Assembly (NCBI GenBank): GCA_021802115.1
Contig: JAKABA010000185.1
Coordinates: 1-7,666 of the forward strand
Source: a bacterium
GTDB lineage: Bacteria > Chloroflexota > Dormibacteria > UBA8260 > Bog-877
Direction of reading: 5' to 3'
Length of the DNA: 7,666 nucleotides
Part shown: piece after piece, positions 1 through 5,374 of the stretch
Layout of the letters: each line of letters begins with the position of its first letter
How positions within the stretch are numbered: the stretch's first letter is position 1
Notes under the pieces: generated by a model
Told to the model about the DNA's origin: nothing
The model's database searches: none
The model's input: only the letters and a program-made list of their open reading frames with translations
Translations under genes and position numbers: made by a program

Positions 1-39
1 CTTGGCGCCCACCCTGGTCACATCTGCGGTCTCACTCAC
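1..39 (-). CDS. Partial 5' end of an unrecognised minus-strand gene
   Basis: A GTG at 39-37 starts a frame that stays open to the left edge and gives only MSETADVTRVGAK, too short to name a family. The case for a real start is the perfect AAGGAG ribosome binding site (complement of 46-51), with a 6-base spacer before GTG. A second, overlapping GTG at 35-33 lies in another frame and is less well spaced. The gene is transcribed away from the DinB-like gene at 315, so the two share a divergent spacer of 275 bp. Function unknown; the rest lies outside the window. Confidence 0.6.
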   Translation of the reverse strand, partial: MSETADVTRVGAK

Positions 40-45
40 TCGTAT

Positions 46-51
46 CTCCTT
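46..51 (-). promoter_or_regulatory. Ribosome binding site of the left-edge gene
   Basis: The complement reads AAGGAG, a near-perfect anti-SD match, 6 bases ahead of the GTG at 39-37. It is the main evidence that the left edge holds a gene start, and it chooses GTG 39-37 over the neighbouring GTG 35-33. Confidence 0.65.
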
Positions 52-133
52 GAGAGGGGAATCGCGCCGAGTCGGCAAGCGGGCCGGAGTCGACGCGCTC
101 GCCGCAGCCGGCAACTCCCGGGGCTGAACCCTG

Positions 134-161
134 ATTGTAGTTTCGATCCCCCAAAGGGCAG
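134..161 (-). promoter_or_regulatory. Possible promoter for the left-edge minus-strand gene
   Basis: On the minus strand there is a TACAAT (-10-like, complement of 134-139). About 16 bases upstream is CTGCCC, which matches the -35 consensus at only three of six positions. The surrounding stretch is less GC-rich than average. This would give a leader of roughly 85-90 bases before the GTG at 39. The -10 is good and the -35 is weak, so it is a suggestion only. Confidence 0.25.
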
Positions 162-245
162 CGCCAGAAGCGCAATGGTGGCGCCGGCCGCGCGGTTGCC
201 TCAGTCGGTTTCCGTCGATGCTCTCCTGACCACGGCCCCCAGCCC

Positions 246-275
246 ACGACAGGGCCGGGTGGGCTGTGGCATGAT
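246..275 (+). promoter_or_regulatory. Possible promoter for the DinB-like gene
   Basis: ACGACA (246-251) and CATGAT (270-275) are separated by 18 bases and resemble -35 and -10 boxes at four and about four of six positions. Transcription would start near 282, some 30 bases before the ATG at 315. This is a weak match in GC-rich DNA and is supported mainly by its position. Confidence 0.22.
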
Positions 276-304
276 CGCAACCACCGCCACGCTTACGGGA
301 TCCC

Positions 305-310
305 AAGGAG
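305..310 (+). promoter_or_regulatory. Ribosome binding site of the DinB-like gene
   Basis: AAGGAG lies four bases before ATG 315, a strong site with a slightly short spacer. It fixes the start of the DinB-like protein at the first ATG of the frame rather than the in-frame ATGs that follow. Confidence 0.7.
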
Positions 311-314
311 CGCC

Positions 315-785
315 ATGATCTCCCGAGATGACTACCTCTACTTCATAGATCAGCAGCTGGACGCCATGATCGCGATGGTGGAAGAGTTGGGAGACGGGCT
401 CGGCAACCGGACGCTTGACATTGCGGGTTCCAACTCCCCCTATGCGATCCTCACCCACTGCTTGGGCGTGATCGAGTACTGGGGCGGCCACGTGGTGGCG
501 GGGCGTCCCTCGAACCGGGATCGAGCGGCGGAGTTCACCGCCAGCGGAGCCGTCGCAGATCTCGTCGCCAGGGCGCGAGCCGCCCGGAGCCGTCTGGCTC
601 AAGACGTGGCCGCTGCCGAGCTCGATCTGCCCGCGCGCAACTCGCCGGGTCCGGAGAACGCGGCCTTGCCCATCGGTCGGACCCAGGGCGGGGCCTTGGT
701 CCACATCCAGGAGGAGCTGGCGCGCCACCGCGGCCATATGGACATCACCCGAGACCTCCTCTTGGCCGAGGCGAAGTCGGGCTGA
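315..785 (+). CDS. DinB / DUF664 family putative metal-dependent protein
   Basis: This 156-residue protein has the size and pattern of the DinB/DUF664 four-helix-bundle superfamily. The superfamily includes mycothiol- or bacillithiol-dependent thiol transferases and many uncharacterised members. The family signature is visible: SPYAILTHCLG with H48, GGH at H59, and the last helix VHIQEELARHRGHMDITRD with H130, H138 and H141. H48 and the C-terminal histidine cluster are the likely divalent-metal ligands, although the exact triad cannot be assigned by eye. No signal peptide or membrane segment is present, so it should be cytosolic. The ATG at 315 is set by AAGGAG at 305-310. The gene diverges from the left-edge gene and ends one base from the stop of the convergent serine hydrolase. 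In actinobacteria such proteins are candidates for mycothiol-linked detoxification, but no substrate can be inferred here. Confidence 0.85.
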   Translation: MISRDDYLYFIDQQLDAMIAMVEELGDGLGNRTLDIAGSNSPYAILTHCLGVIEYWGGHVVAGRPSNRDRAAEFTASGAVADLVARARAARSRLAQDVAAAELDLPARNSPGPENAALPIGRTQGGALVHIQEELARHRGHMDITRDLLLAEAKSG

Positions 786-786
786 G

Positions 787-2256
787 TCACGAGGGGTCGA
801 CCCCTGGAGTGCGGAACGCTAGCAGTTGGACTCCCGCCGAGGCGGCCGGCGACAACCAGAGCTCGCACTCCAGGTCGCCGGCTTCACAGTGAAGGGTGAC
901 GGTGCCTCGGAGGCGTGCGGACGAACGCAGCGGTCCCACCTTCTGGAAGCGTCCCAGCCGGGCCCGCAGCCTGCCCAGCTCCACGTTCCGAGTCTGGAGG
1001 TCCCGATCCCGGAAGAGGTTGTCGGCCGCCAGCTCCGCCCAGCCCACGAGGGTACCCTGCTGGTACGCACTGACCAGCAGATCCCGAGCCCGGACCAGCT
1101 CAGGGGCGGGCTCCTCATGGCGGGGTACCAGCAGTCCGGCTCGATCCAGAACCTCGATCGCCTCGCCGACGGCGACGCGCATCGGGGCATAGGTGAGGTT
1201 CGAGAACGCGAAGACTGCCAGGTCGCAGTCCGGCAACCACTCGACGTGCGATCCGAAGCCAGGCAGGCCCCCACTGTGGAACACCACCCGCCCCTGCCGC
1301 TCATGCCACCCGGAGAACAGGCCGAAACCGTATCCGAGGCCGCCGACCCCCGTCCGGACCGCTCGCCCCGGCCGGATGGCCCGGTGGGGCTGGTGCATCT
1401 CCCGAAGGCTCGGCGTCGCGACTGGGGACTCGGGGTCCGGCTCGGCGGTCGTCCAGGCCCGGAGGTGAAGCTGGGCGTAGCTGCTGAAGTCCGCAATCGA
1501 GGTCCAGACCCCACCCATGGCTCCAAAGGCCCCATGGTGCAGTGCCGGTTCGACCACCAGGCCATGATCAGCCAGCCGGTGTCCATCCGCGCGTCGCGAG
1601 GGATCCACATCATCCAGCTCGAAGTGGGTGGACCCCATCCCCAGTGGCTGGAACAGCCGCCGGGCGGCAAACGCCGGCAGGGTCGAGCCGGTCACCACCT
1701 CGAGTACGCGGCCCAGGATCGCATAGCCCAGGTTGGAGTACTCGAATTCACGGCCCGGCAACCGATCCAGGGGAATGCCGGACCTGAGCAGCGAGGTGAA
1801 GTCGCCATCCGACATGTCCAAGTGGCGGTCTGCCCAGGGGTCGTCCTCGACCAGGCCGGCCGACATGGTGAGGAGGTGGCGCAGGGTGACCCAGCGCGCC
1901 AGCTCCCCGGGGTACCCCGACAGCCGCAGCTCGGGAAGGTAGGCACCAACGCTCTCATCCAGGCTGAGCACCCCAGCATCGCGCAACATAAGCAAGCAGC
2001 AGGCGGTGATGCTCTTGGTCATCGACGCGATCCGAAAGACCGTTTGCGGCGTGAGTCGGGCTCCCGACTCAAGCGCGGCCGCTCCCTCCTGCCCGTAGCA
2101 GAGCATCCCCTTGGAGCTGGCAACCGCCCAGCACACCCCGGGCAGGCCTCCCCTCTCCCGGGCGGCCGCGAACACCTCCCCCAGGGCCCGGACGGTTTCT
2201 CCCTCCAGCCGAACTGAGCCCGCCTGCGGGCAAAGGTCACACTCCACAGCGACCAT
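787..2256 (-). CDS. Serine hydrolase, beta-lactamase/class C (esterase-like) family
   Basis: From the ATG at 2256 this is a 489-residue serine hydrolase of the beta-lactamase superfamily (class C beta-lactamases, DD-peptidases, EstB-type esterases). The fold's three motifs are present in order: SMTK at about residues 78-81 (nucleophile Ser78, Lys81), YSN at 173-175 after EFE, and HSGG at 327-330 in place of the KTG box. The N-terminal LPGV and the region around LRHLLTMSAGL are also typical. Residues past about 385 form an extra C-terminal domain ending in a beta-rich stretch (LHCEAGDLECELWLSP), resembling the small NTF2-like or lipocalin-like domains appended to such enzymes; that resemblance is an inference. 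No signal peptide is seen, which favours a cytosolic esterase or amidase over a cell-wall peptidase. The frame extends upstream to a GTG at 2394, but those 46 residues are low-complexity and not family-like. The ATG has no clear ribosome binding site, so the start is uncertain. Substrate unknown. Confidence 0.88.
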   Translation of the reverse strand: MVAVECDLCPQAGSVRLEGETVRALGEVFAAARERGGLPGVCWAVASSKGMLCYGQEGAAALESGARLTPQTVFRIASMTKSITACCLLMLRDAGVLSLDESVGAYLPELRLSGYPGELARWVTLRHLLTMSAGLVEDDPWADRHLDMSDGDFTSLLRSGIPLDRLPGREFEYSNLGYAILGRVLEVVTGSTLPAFAARRLFQPLGMGSTHFELDDVDPSRRADGHRLADHGLVVEPALHHGAFGAMGGVWTSIADFSSYAQLHLRAWTTAEPDPESPVATPSLREMHQPHRAIRPGRAVRTGVGGLGYGFGLFSGWHERQGRVVFHSGGLPGFGSHVEWLPDCDLAVFAFSNLTYAPMRVAVGEAIEVLDRAGLLVPRHEEPAPELVRARDLLVSAYQQGTLVGWAELAADNLFRDRDLQTRNVELGRLRARLGRFQKVGPLRSSARLRGTVTLHCEAGDLECELWLSPAASAGVQLLAFRTPGVDPS

Positions 2257-2588
2257 GATGGCGCCGCCGGCCGTCCCCAGCGCCGTACACCAAGCTCGGG
2301 CCGAGCCGGGTGTCCCGCCCTGTGGACCAGCAGTGGTACTTGGACTCACTCGCGGGAAACCGTCGGCCGCAGCTTCTGAAGGGCGCTGGGCCACACCGGC
2401 CCAGCCGCCAGCGTCAAGACCACGGCCCGGGAGCTGGCCCGGTCACGGCCCGAGCCGGGGCCGCGGCTGACACGCCCGCGGGGCTGGCGGCAAGCGGGAT
2501 GCCACCCCCGCCTCAAATTTTCCGCCCAGGCCAGAAGAGCCAGCGGGGCTCGGATGCCGTGGCCGGGCCCATGCGGGTGCGGCCCAAC
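2257..2588. other. 332-bp spacer between the serine hydrolase and KdpD-like genes
   Basis: No credible gene is seen. The open frames crossing it are proline/arginine/glycine-rich continuations of non-coding frames. It should contain the 3' end of the KdpD-like transcript and the promoter of the serine hydrolase, both on the minus strand. Visible elements are a small hairpin at 2537-2551, a short AT-rich patch (AAATTTT near 2516-2522), a 13-base palindrome GCTCGG-G-CCGAGC near 2294-2306, and three spaced GGCCCG(G/A) repeats at 2424-2453. A TTGACG on the minus strand (complement of 2412-2417) resembles a -35 box, but no acceptable -10 lies at the right distance. Confidence 0.5.
2537..2551 (-). 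terminator. Weak candidate terminator after the KdpD-like gene
   Basis: About 40 bases beyond the KdpD-like stop, on the minus strand, GAGCC-CCGCT-GGCTC can form a 5-bp stem with a 5-base loop, followed by TTCT. The stem is short and there is no true T-run, so intrinsic termination here would be inefficient. It is the only hairpin noticed in the expected place. Confidence 0.25.
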
Positions 2589-4808
2589 TCACCTGCGCGC
2601 TGGCGCGGCTGCGGTGACCGCACTCGGCAGGAGGGTGCGGCCCAGGATGTGGATGTCGGTGTCCTTGGCCAGCCGGATTACCTCCAGCGCCACCGGCCGC
2701 TCCCAGGGCATCCGATGCCTGGTCCGCGGCGCCGGCATGATCAGAGTGGTGACCTGATGGGACTCGGCCCAACTGACCAGGGTGGCCGCCACCGTTCCCT
2801 CCCTCGGCAGCGGCACCAACGCAACTCCACTCCTGGCCGCCAGCCGGGCGAGCTCCTCGATCGCGGTGGACTCGCGGCCGTCCAGACGTGGCTGGGTGAC
2901 CGTGACCAGGGAGAGCTCGGCGTCCTCGCGCCGGGCCATGGCGAGCCCGGCATCGAGAAGTTGGGCGGCCAAATCCACCCGCTCCGGGCGGAGAGCCACC
3001 GCGATCCGCTCTTGCACGGCCCACAGCGTCCGAATGGCGTTGGTGGCAATGTAACGCTGCAGCCGCTGTTCCGTGTGGTCGGCCACCAACCGGAGCGCCG
3101 CCTCGCGCAGGTCGCTGAGCAGCTCTTCCCGGAAGACGCCCAGCGCCTGGGTCACCTCATCCGCCGGGACTAAACCTCCGGACCGTACCCGCTCGCGCAG
3201 TTCGGCTGGGGGAATGTCCACCAACTCGATCTCATCCGCCTGATCGAGAACCCCACGGGGTACCAGGCCCGTCAACTCATTGTGGTCATCCCGCAACGCC
3301 TCCAATTGAGAGCGGGCCCACTCGAAGCCGGGCAGGTCGATGAGGCCGATGGTTCCCACCACGTTGATCCCGGCCTCCTGCAGGCGCTGCACCTGCGAAC
3401 AGCGCGGCTCTTGAGATTCGCGGTCCCGCACGGATAGGTCGTCCACGCAGACGACGCTGGGGTTGCTGCGCAGCACCGTCTCGACGTCGACGGCTCCGGT
3501 CGGGAGGGTCGGCACCTCACGCAGGCCGGCCAGCAGGGCCTCGATGCCGGCCCGGCCATGACCCCCCACCGCGGCCACCGTGACGTCGGCCCCGCGTCGC
3601 TGCCGACGACCGGCCTCCTCCAACATCCGGGTCGTCTTGCCGACGCCGGGCGCGTACCCGATGTACAGCCGAAGTGAGCCGGCGGTTCCCGAGCTGGCCT
3701 CGCGGCGCAGGATTGCGTCCGGATCGGGACGCGCATCCCCCGTCCCCAGGGGTCGCCCGCCGAGGCGCCTGCCGATCACATGGAGGTGACGATCGGCCAG
3801 CCCCTCGAGCAGCTGGCCGATGAGTGCCTGTTGACGGGATCCCGGCCGGCTGCCGGCCGGGGCCGACACCATGATGTGGGTCGCCGCTGAACGTCCGATC
3901 TCGGCCACTATCGCGGCCACCGAGTGAGTGTTCGAACAGGTGCGATAGACGGCGCCCAGGTCGCCCGCCAGGGCGGCGGCGGCGGCAAGGTCCTCCCCTC
4001 CGCGGTCCGGCTCGCCGACTCCGAGCACCTCCACCGGAGCGGACAGCCGGCGGCCCATGCGGACACCCCGGCGGATGAGCCCCAAGGCGGTGGGATCGGC
4101 CGGCGCCACGATCAGCACCCTGTCCGCTGCGCGCGCGGGCGCTTCCGCCACCGTCCTAACCCGTCGGTGCTGCACCGTGTACCGCAGGGCCAGCTCCCTG
4201 AGTGCAGCCAGGTTGCCCTCTCTGAAGAAGCTGTTCAGGGCAACCTCGACCCGCTCTGGTGGGTAGATGTTGCCATGCCGCATGCGCTTACGGAGAGCCT
4301 CTGGGGTGATGTCAGCGAGGCGCAACTCCGCCGCTCCCTGAAGTACAGAGTCGGGCACGGTCTCGCGGACCGCGACCCCGGTTACCTGCTCCACCACGTC
4401 GCGAAGGCTTTCGATGTGCTGGATGTTCACCGTGGTCCACACATCTATGCCGGCGTCGAGCAGGTCCTCGACATCCTGCCACCGCTTGCCGTGGCGCATG
4501 CCTGGCAGGTTGGTGTGGGCCAGCTCATCGACCAGTGCCAACTTTGGGTGGCGCTCCAGTGTGGCCTGAAGGTCCATCTCCTCGACCCGGATCCCGTGGT
4601 ACTCGAGCACCAGCGGCGGGATCCTCTCCAAGCCATCCAGCGCCTGCTCCGTGAGCGGTCGGCCGTAGGTCTGCGCCCAGGCCACCACCACGTCGGTGCC
4701 CGAGTCGCGTTCACGGCGGCCCTCCTCCAACATCGAGAAGGTCTTGCCCACCCCCGGGGCGGATCCCAGGAAGACCGTGAGCGCCCCCCGGCCGGACTGG
4801 TCAGTCAT
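2589..4808 (-). CDS. Tandem double KdpD N-terminal/USP sensor protein without kinase domain
   Basis: From the ATG at 4808 this is a 739-residue soluble protein made of two copies of the KdpD N-terminal region. Copy 1 has Walker A GSAPGVGKT (15-23), DELAHTN (94-100), the RHGKRWQDVEDLLDAGIDV stretch, TTVNIQHIES (125-134) and RETVPDSV (148-155), then a USP-like domain (about 230-348). Copy 2 repeats the order with Walker A GYAPGVGKT (384-392), HGR (417-419) and a second USP-like domain (about 601-726). In copy 2 DELAHTN has become DDLSVRD (456-462), and the TTxNxQHxES stretch has become GTIGLIDLPG (485-494). No transmembrane helices, DHp histidine or kinase ATPase domain follow, unlike full KdpD of about 900 residues. 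In KdpD this region binds ATP and tunes kinase/phosphatase balance, and a KdpD USP domain can bind c-di-AMP. Here the protein may act in trans on another sensor, or independently. No kdpFABC or kdpE is nearby. The frame extends to 5000, but those 64 residues are not family-like; a GGGGGA about 13 bases before the ATG is a weak ribosome binding site. Confidence 0.9.
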   Translation of the reverse strand: MTDQSGRGALTVFLGSAPGVGKTFSMLEEGRRERDSGTDVVVAWAQTYGRPLTEQALDGLERIPPLVLEYHGIRVEEMDLQATLERHPKLALVDELAHTNLPGMRHGKRWQDVEDLLDAGIDVWTTVNIQHIESLRDVVEQVTGVAVRETVPDSVLQGAAELRLADITPEALRKRMRHGNIYPPERVEVALNSFFREGNLAALRELALRYTVQHRRVRTVAEAPARAADRVLIVAPADPTALGLIRRGVRMGRRLSAPVEVLGVGEPDRGGEDLAAAAALAGDLGAVYRTCSNTHSVAAIVAEIGRSAATHIMVSAPAGSRPGSRQQALIGQLLEGLADRHLHVIGRRLGGRPLGTGDARPDPDAILRREASSGTAGSLRLYIGYAPGVGKTTRMLEEAGRRQRRGADVTVAAVGGHGRAGIEALLAGLREVPTLPTGAVDVETVLRSNPSVVCVDDLSVRDRESQEPRCSQVQRLQEAGINVVGTIGLIDLPGFEWARSQLEALRDDHNELTGLVPRGVLDQADEIELVDIPPAELRERVRSGGLVPADEVTQALGVFREELLSDLREAALRLVADHTEQRLQRYIATNAIRTLWAVQERIAVALRPERVDLAAQLLDAGLAMARREDAELSLVTVTQPRLDGRESTAIEELARLAARSGVALVPLPREGTVAATLVSWAESHQVTTLIMPAPRTRHRMPWERPVALEVIRLAKDTDIHILGRTLLPSAVTAAAPARR
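2631..3677 (-). other. Second KdpD-N/USP module (degenerate copy)
   Basis: This stretch encodes about 349 residues that repeat the first module, with Walker A starting about 369 residues after the first one. The P-loop GVGKTT is kept, as are the EALLAGL, ELVDIPPAELRERV and FREELLSDLREAALR stretches. The Walker-B-like and downstream conserved boxes are strongly altered. Protein similarity is clear by eye, but no long nucleotide identity was noticed, so the duplication is old. The C-terminal part (IAVALRPERVDLAAQLLDAG, later DIHILGR) matches a USP fold. Confidence 0.75.
3762..4784 (-). other. First KdpD-N/USP module (canonical copy)
   Basis: The first module keeps nearly every hallmark of the KdpD sensor domain, including the P-loop, the DELAHTN Walker-B-like box and the long conserved segment after it. 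One visible departure is TYGR at 47-50, where KdpD proteins usually have THGR. The following USP-like part begins at DRVLIVAPAD and ends at HLHVIGRR. A linker of about 28 residues, rich in Gly, Arg and Asp, joins it to the second copy. Confidence 0.75.
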
Positions 4809-5374
4809 CGTGGTGGGCGCGTCCCCCGGCACAGCCTCGGCGCCACTGTGAACGGCGACTCCGCGCGCCAGCACCGGGGCCGGTGCGGCCAAGCACGCGT
4901 AGTTGAGCTGGCCCCCAAGGGCTGATCTAGTCTTCGGCTCACGAGTCCATGATGACCGGTCGCCGGCGTTCCACCCTCCGGTAGCCGGGCGAGCGCGCAA
5001 GAGTTCCGATTAGCCCCGCTGGAGTCGCGTCAGTTGCTGGATCGGCCCTCCTGGCACACGAGGACTTGTAACCATTGTGCCCAGCGGCGAGCGTGGGCTG
5101 GCCGGGGCCGACCGGTGTTAGGGGGCTCGGGACAGCAAACGCTAGGCGTGGACCTGCCTCGCTCAGGGCGGTCCGGCGTCACTCTGTGAGGGATCAGCCA
5201 TCGTGCAGGGTTCTGATCACGATAGCTGCGGAATTTTGGGACAAAGAGTGCGGGGCTGTACGGACAGCGGTGGCAGCAGCGGCCTAACGGCTCGCATGCG
5301 CCCACGTTCTGCTCGGTGGAGGTTGATGCTCCAGAGCAGCCGCGCCGCCCGAACTCACCCGGATTGCCACCTCC
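4809..5374. other. 566-bp spacer between the KdpD-like and FtsH-like genes
   Basis: No protein family was recognised on either strand. Frames of up to 91 residues cross it but have odd composition and no good starts. It must hold the end of the ftsH-like transcript and the promoter of the KdpD-like gene. No strong intrinsic terminator or sigma-70-type promoter could be picked out. The stretch 5190-5245 is less GC-rich than its surroundings and holds interleaved inverted repeats (5192-5223). A tRNA or known riboswitch was looked for and not recognised. Confidence 0.5.
5192..5223. repeat. Interleaved short inverted repeats
   Basis: GATCAG (5192-5197) is complementary to CTGATC (5213-5218), and ATCGTG (5200-5205) is complementary to CACGAT (5218-5223). 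The order A-B-A'-B' means the two 6-bp stems either compete or form a pseudoknot-like fold, sharing one base at 5218. They lie in the lower-GC part of the spacer downstream of the ftsH-like gene. Stems of this length can arise by chance. Confidence 0.35.

Noticed and set aside
32..280. 82-codon minus-strand open frame upstream of the left-edge gene
   Set aside because: It has no ribosome binding site and a skewed composition, and it overlaps the probable promoter and leader of the gene at 1-39. It ends over that gene's start, but translational coupling is not supported by anything else.
826..2217. 463-codon plus-strand open frame opposite the serine hydrolase
   Set aside because: It is antisense to a well-supported enzyme with three catalytic motifs. 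The translation is rich in Pro, Arg, Gly and Gln and matches no family, as expected of antisense frames in GC-rich DNA.
2424..2453. Three GGCCCG(G/A) repeats spaced 11-12 bases
   Set aside because: The unit is short and GC-only in GC-rich DNA, so a regulatory repeat array cannot be separated from composition.
2310..3173. 287-codon plus-strand open frame crossing the 332-bp spacer
   Set aside because: Most of it is antisense to the KdpD-like C-terminal module. The part in the spacer is Pro/Arg/Gln-rich with no domain.
3924..4925. 333-codon plus-strand open frame opposite the KdpD-like gene
   Set aside because: It is the antisense shadow of canonical KdpD motifs, with no family resemblance.
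4980..5030. Possible tRNA suggested by GTTCCGATT
   Set aside because: The neighbourhood does not give an acceptor stem, anticodon arm or proper T-arm consensus.
5030..5305. 91-codon minus-strand open frame in the 566-bp spacer
   Set aside because: Composition is rich in Pro, Arg and Cys, there is no good ribosome binding site, and no family is recognised. Treated as chance.
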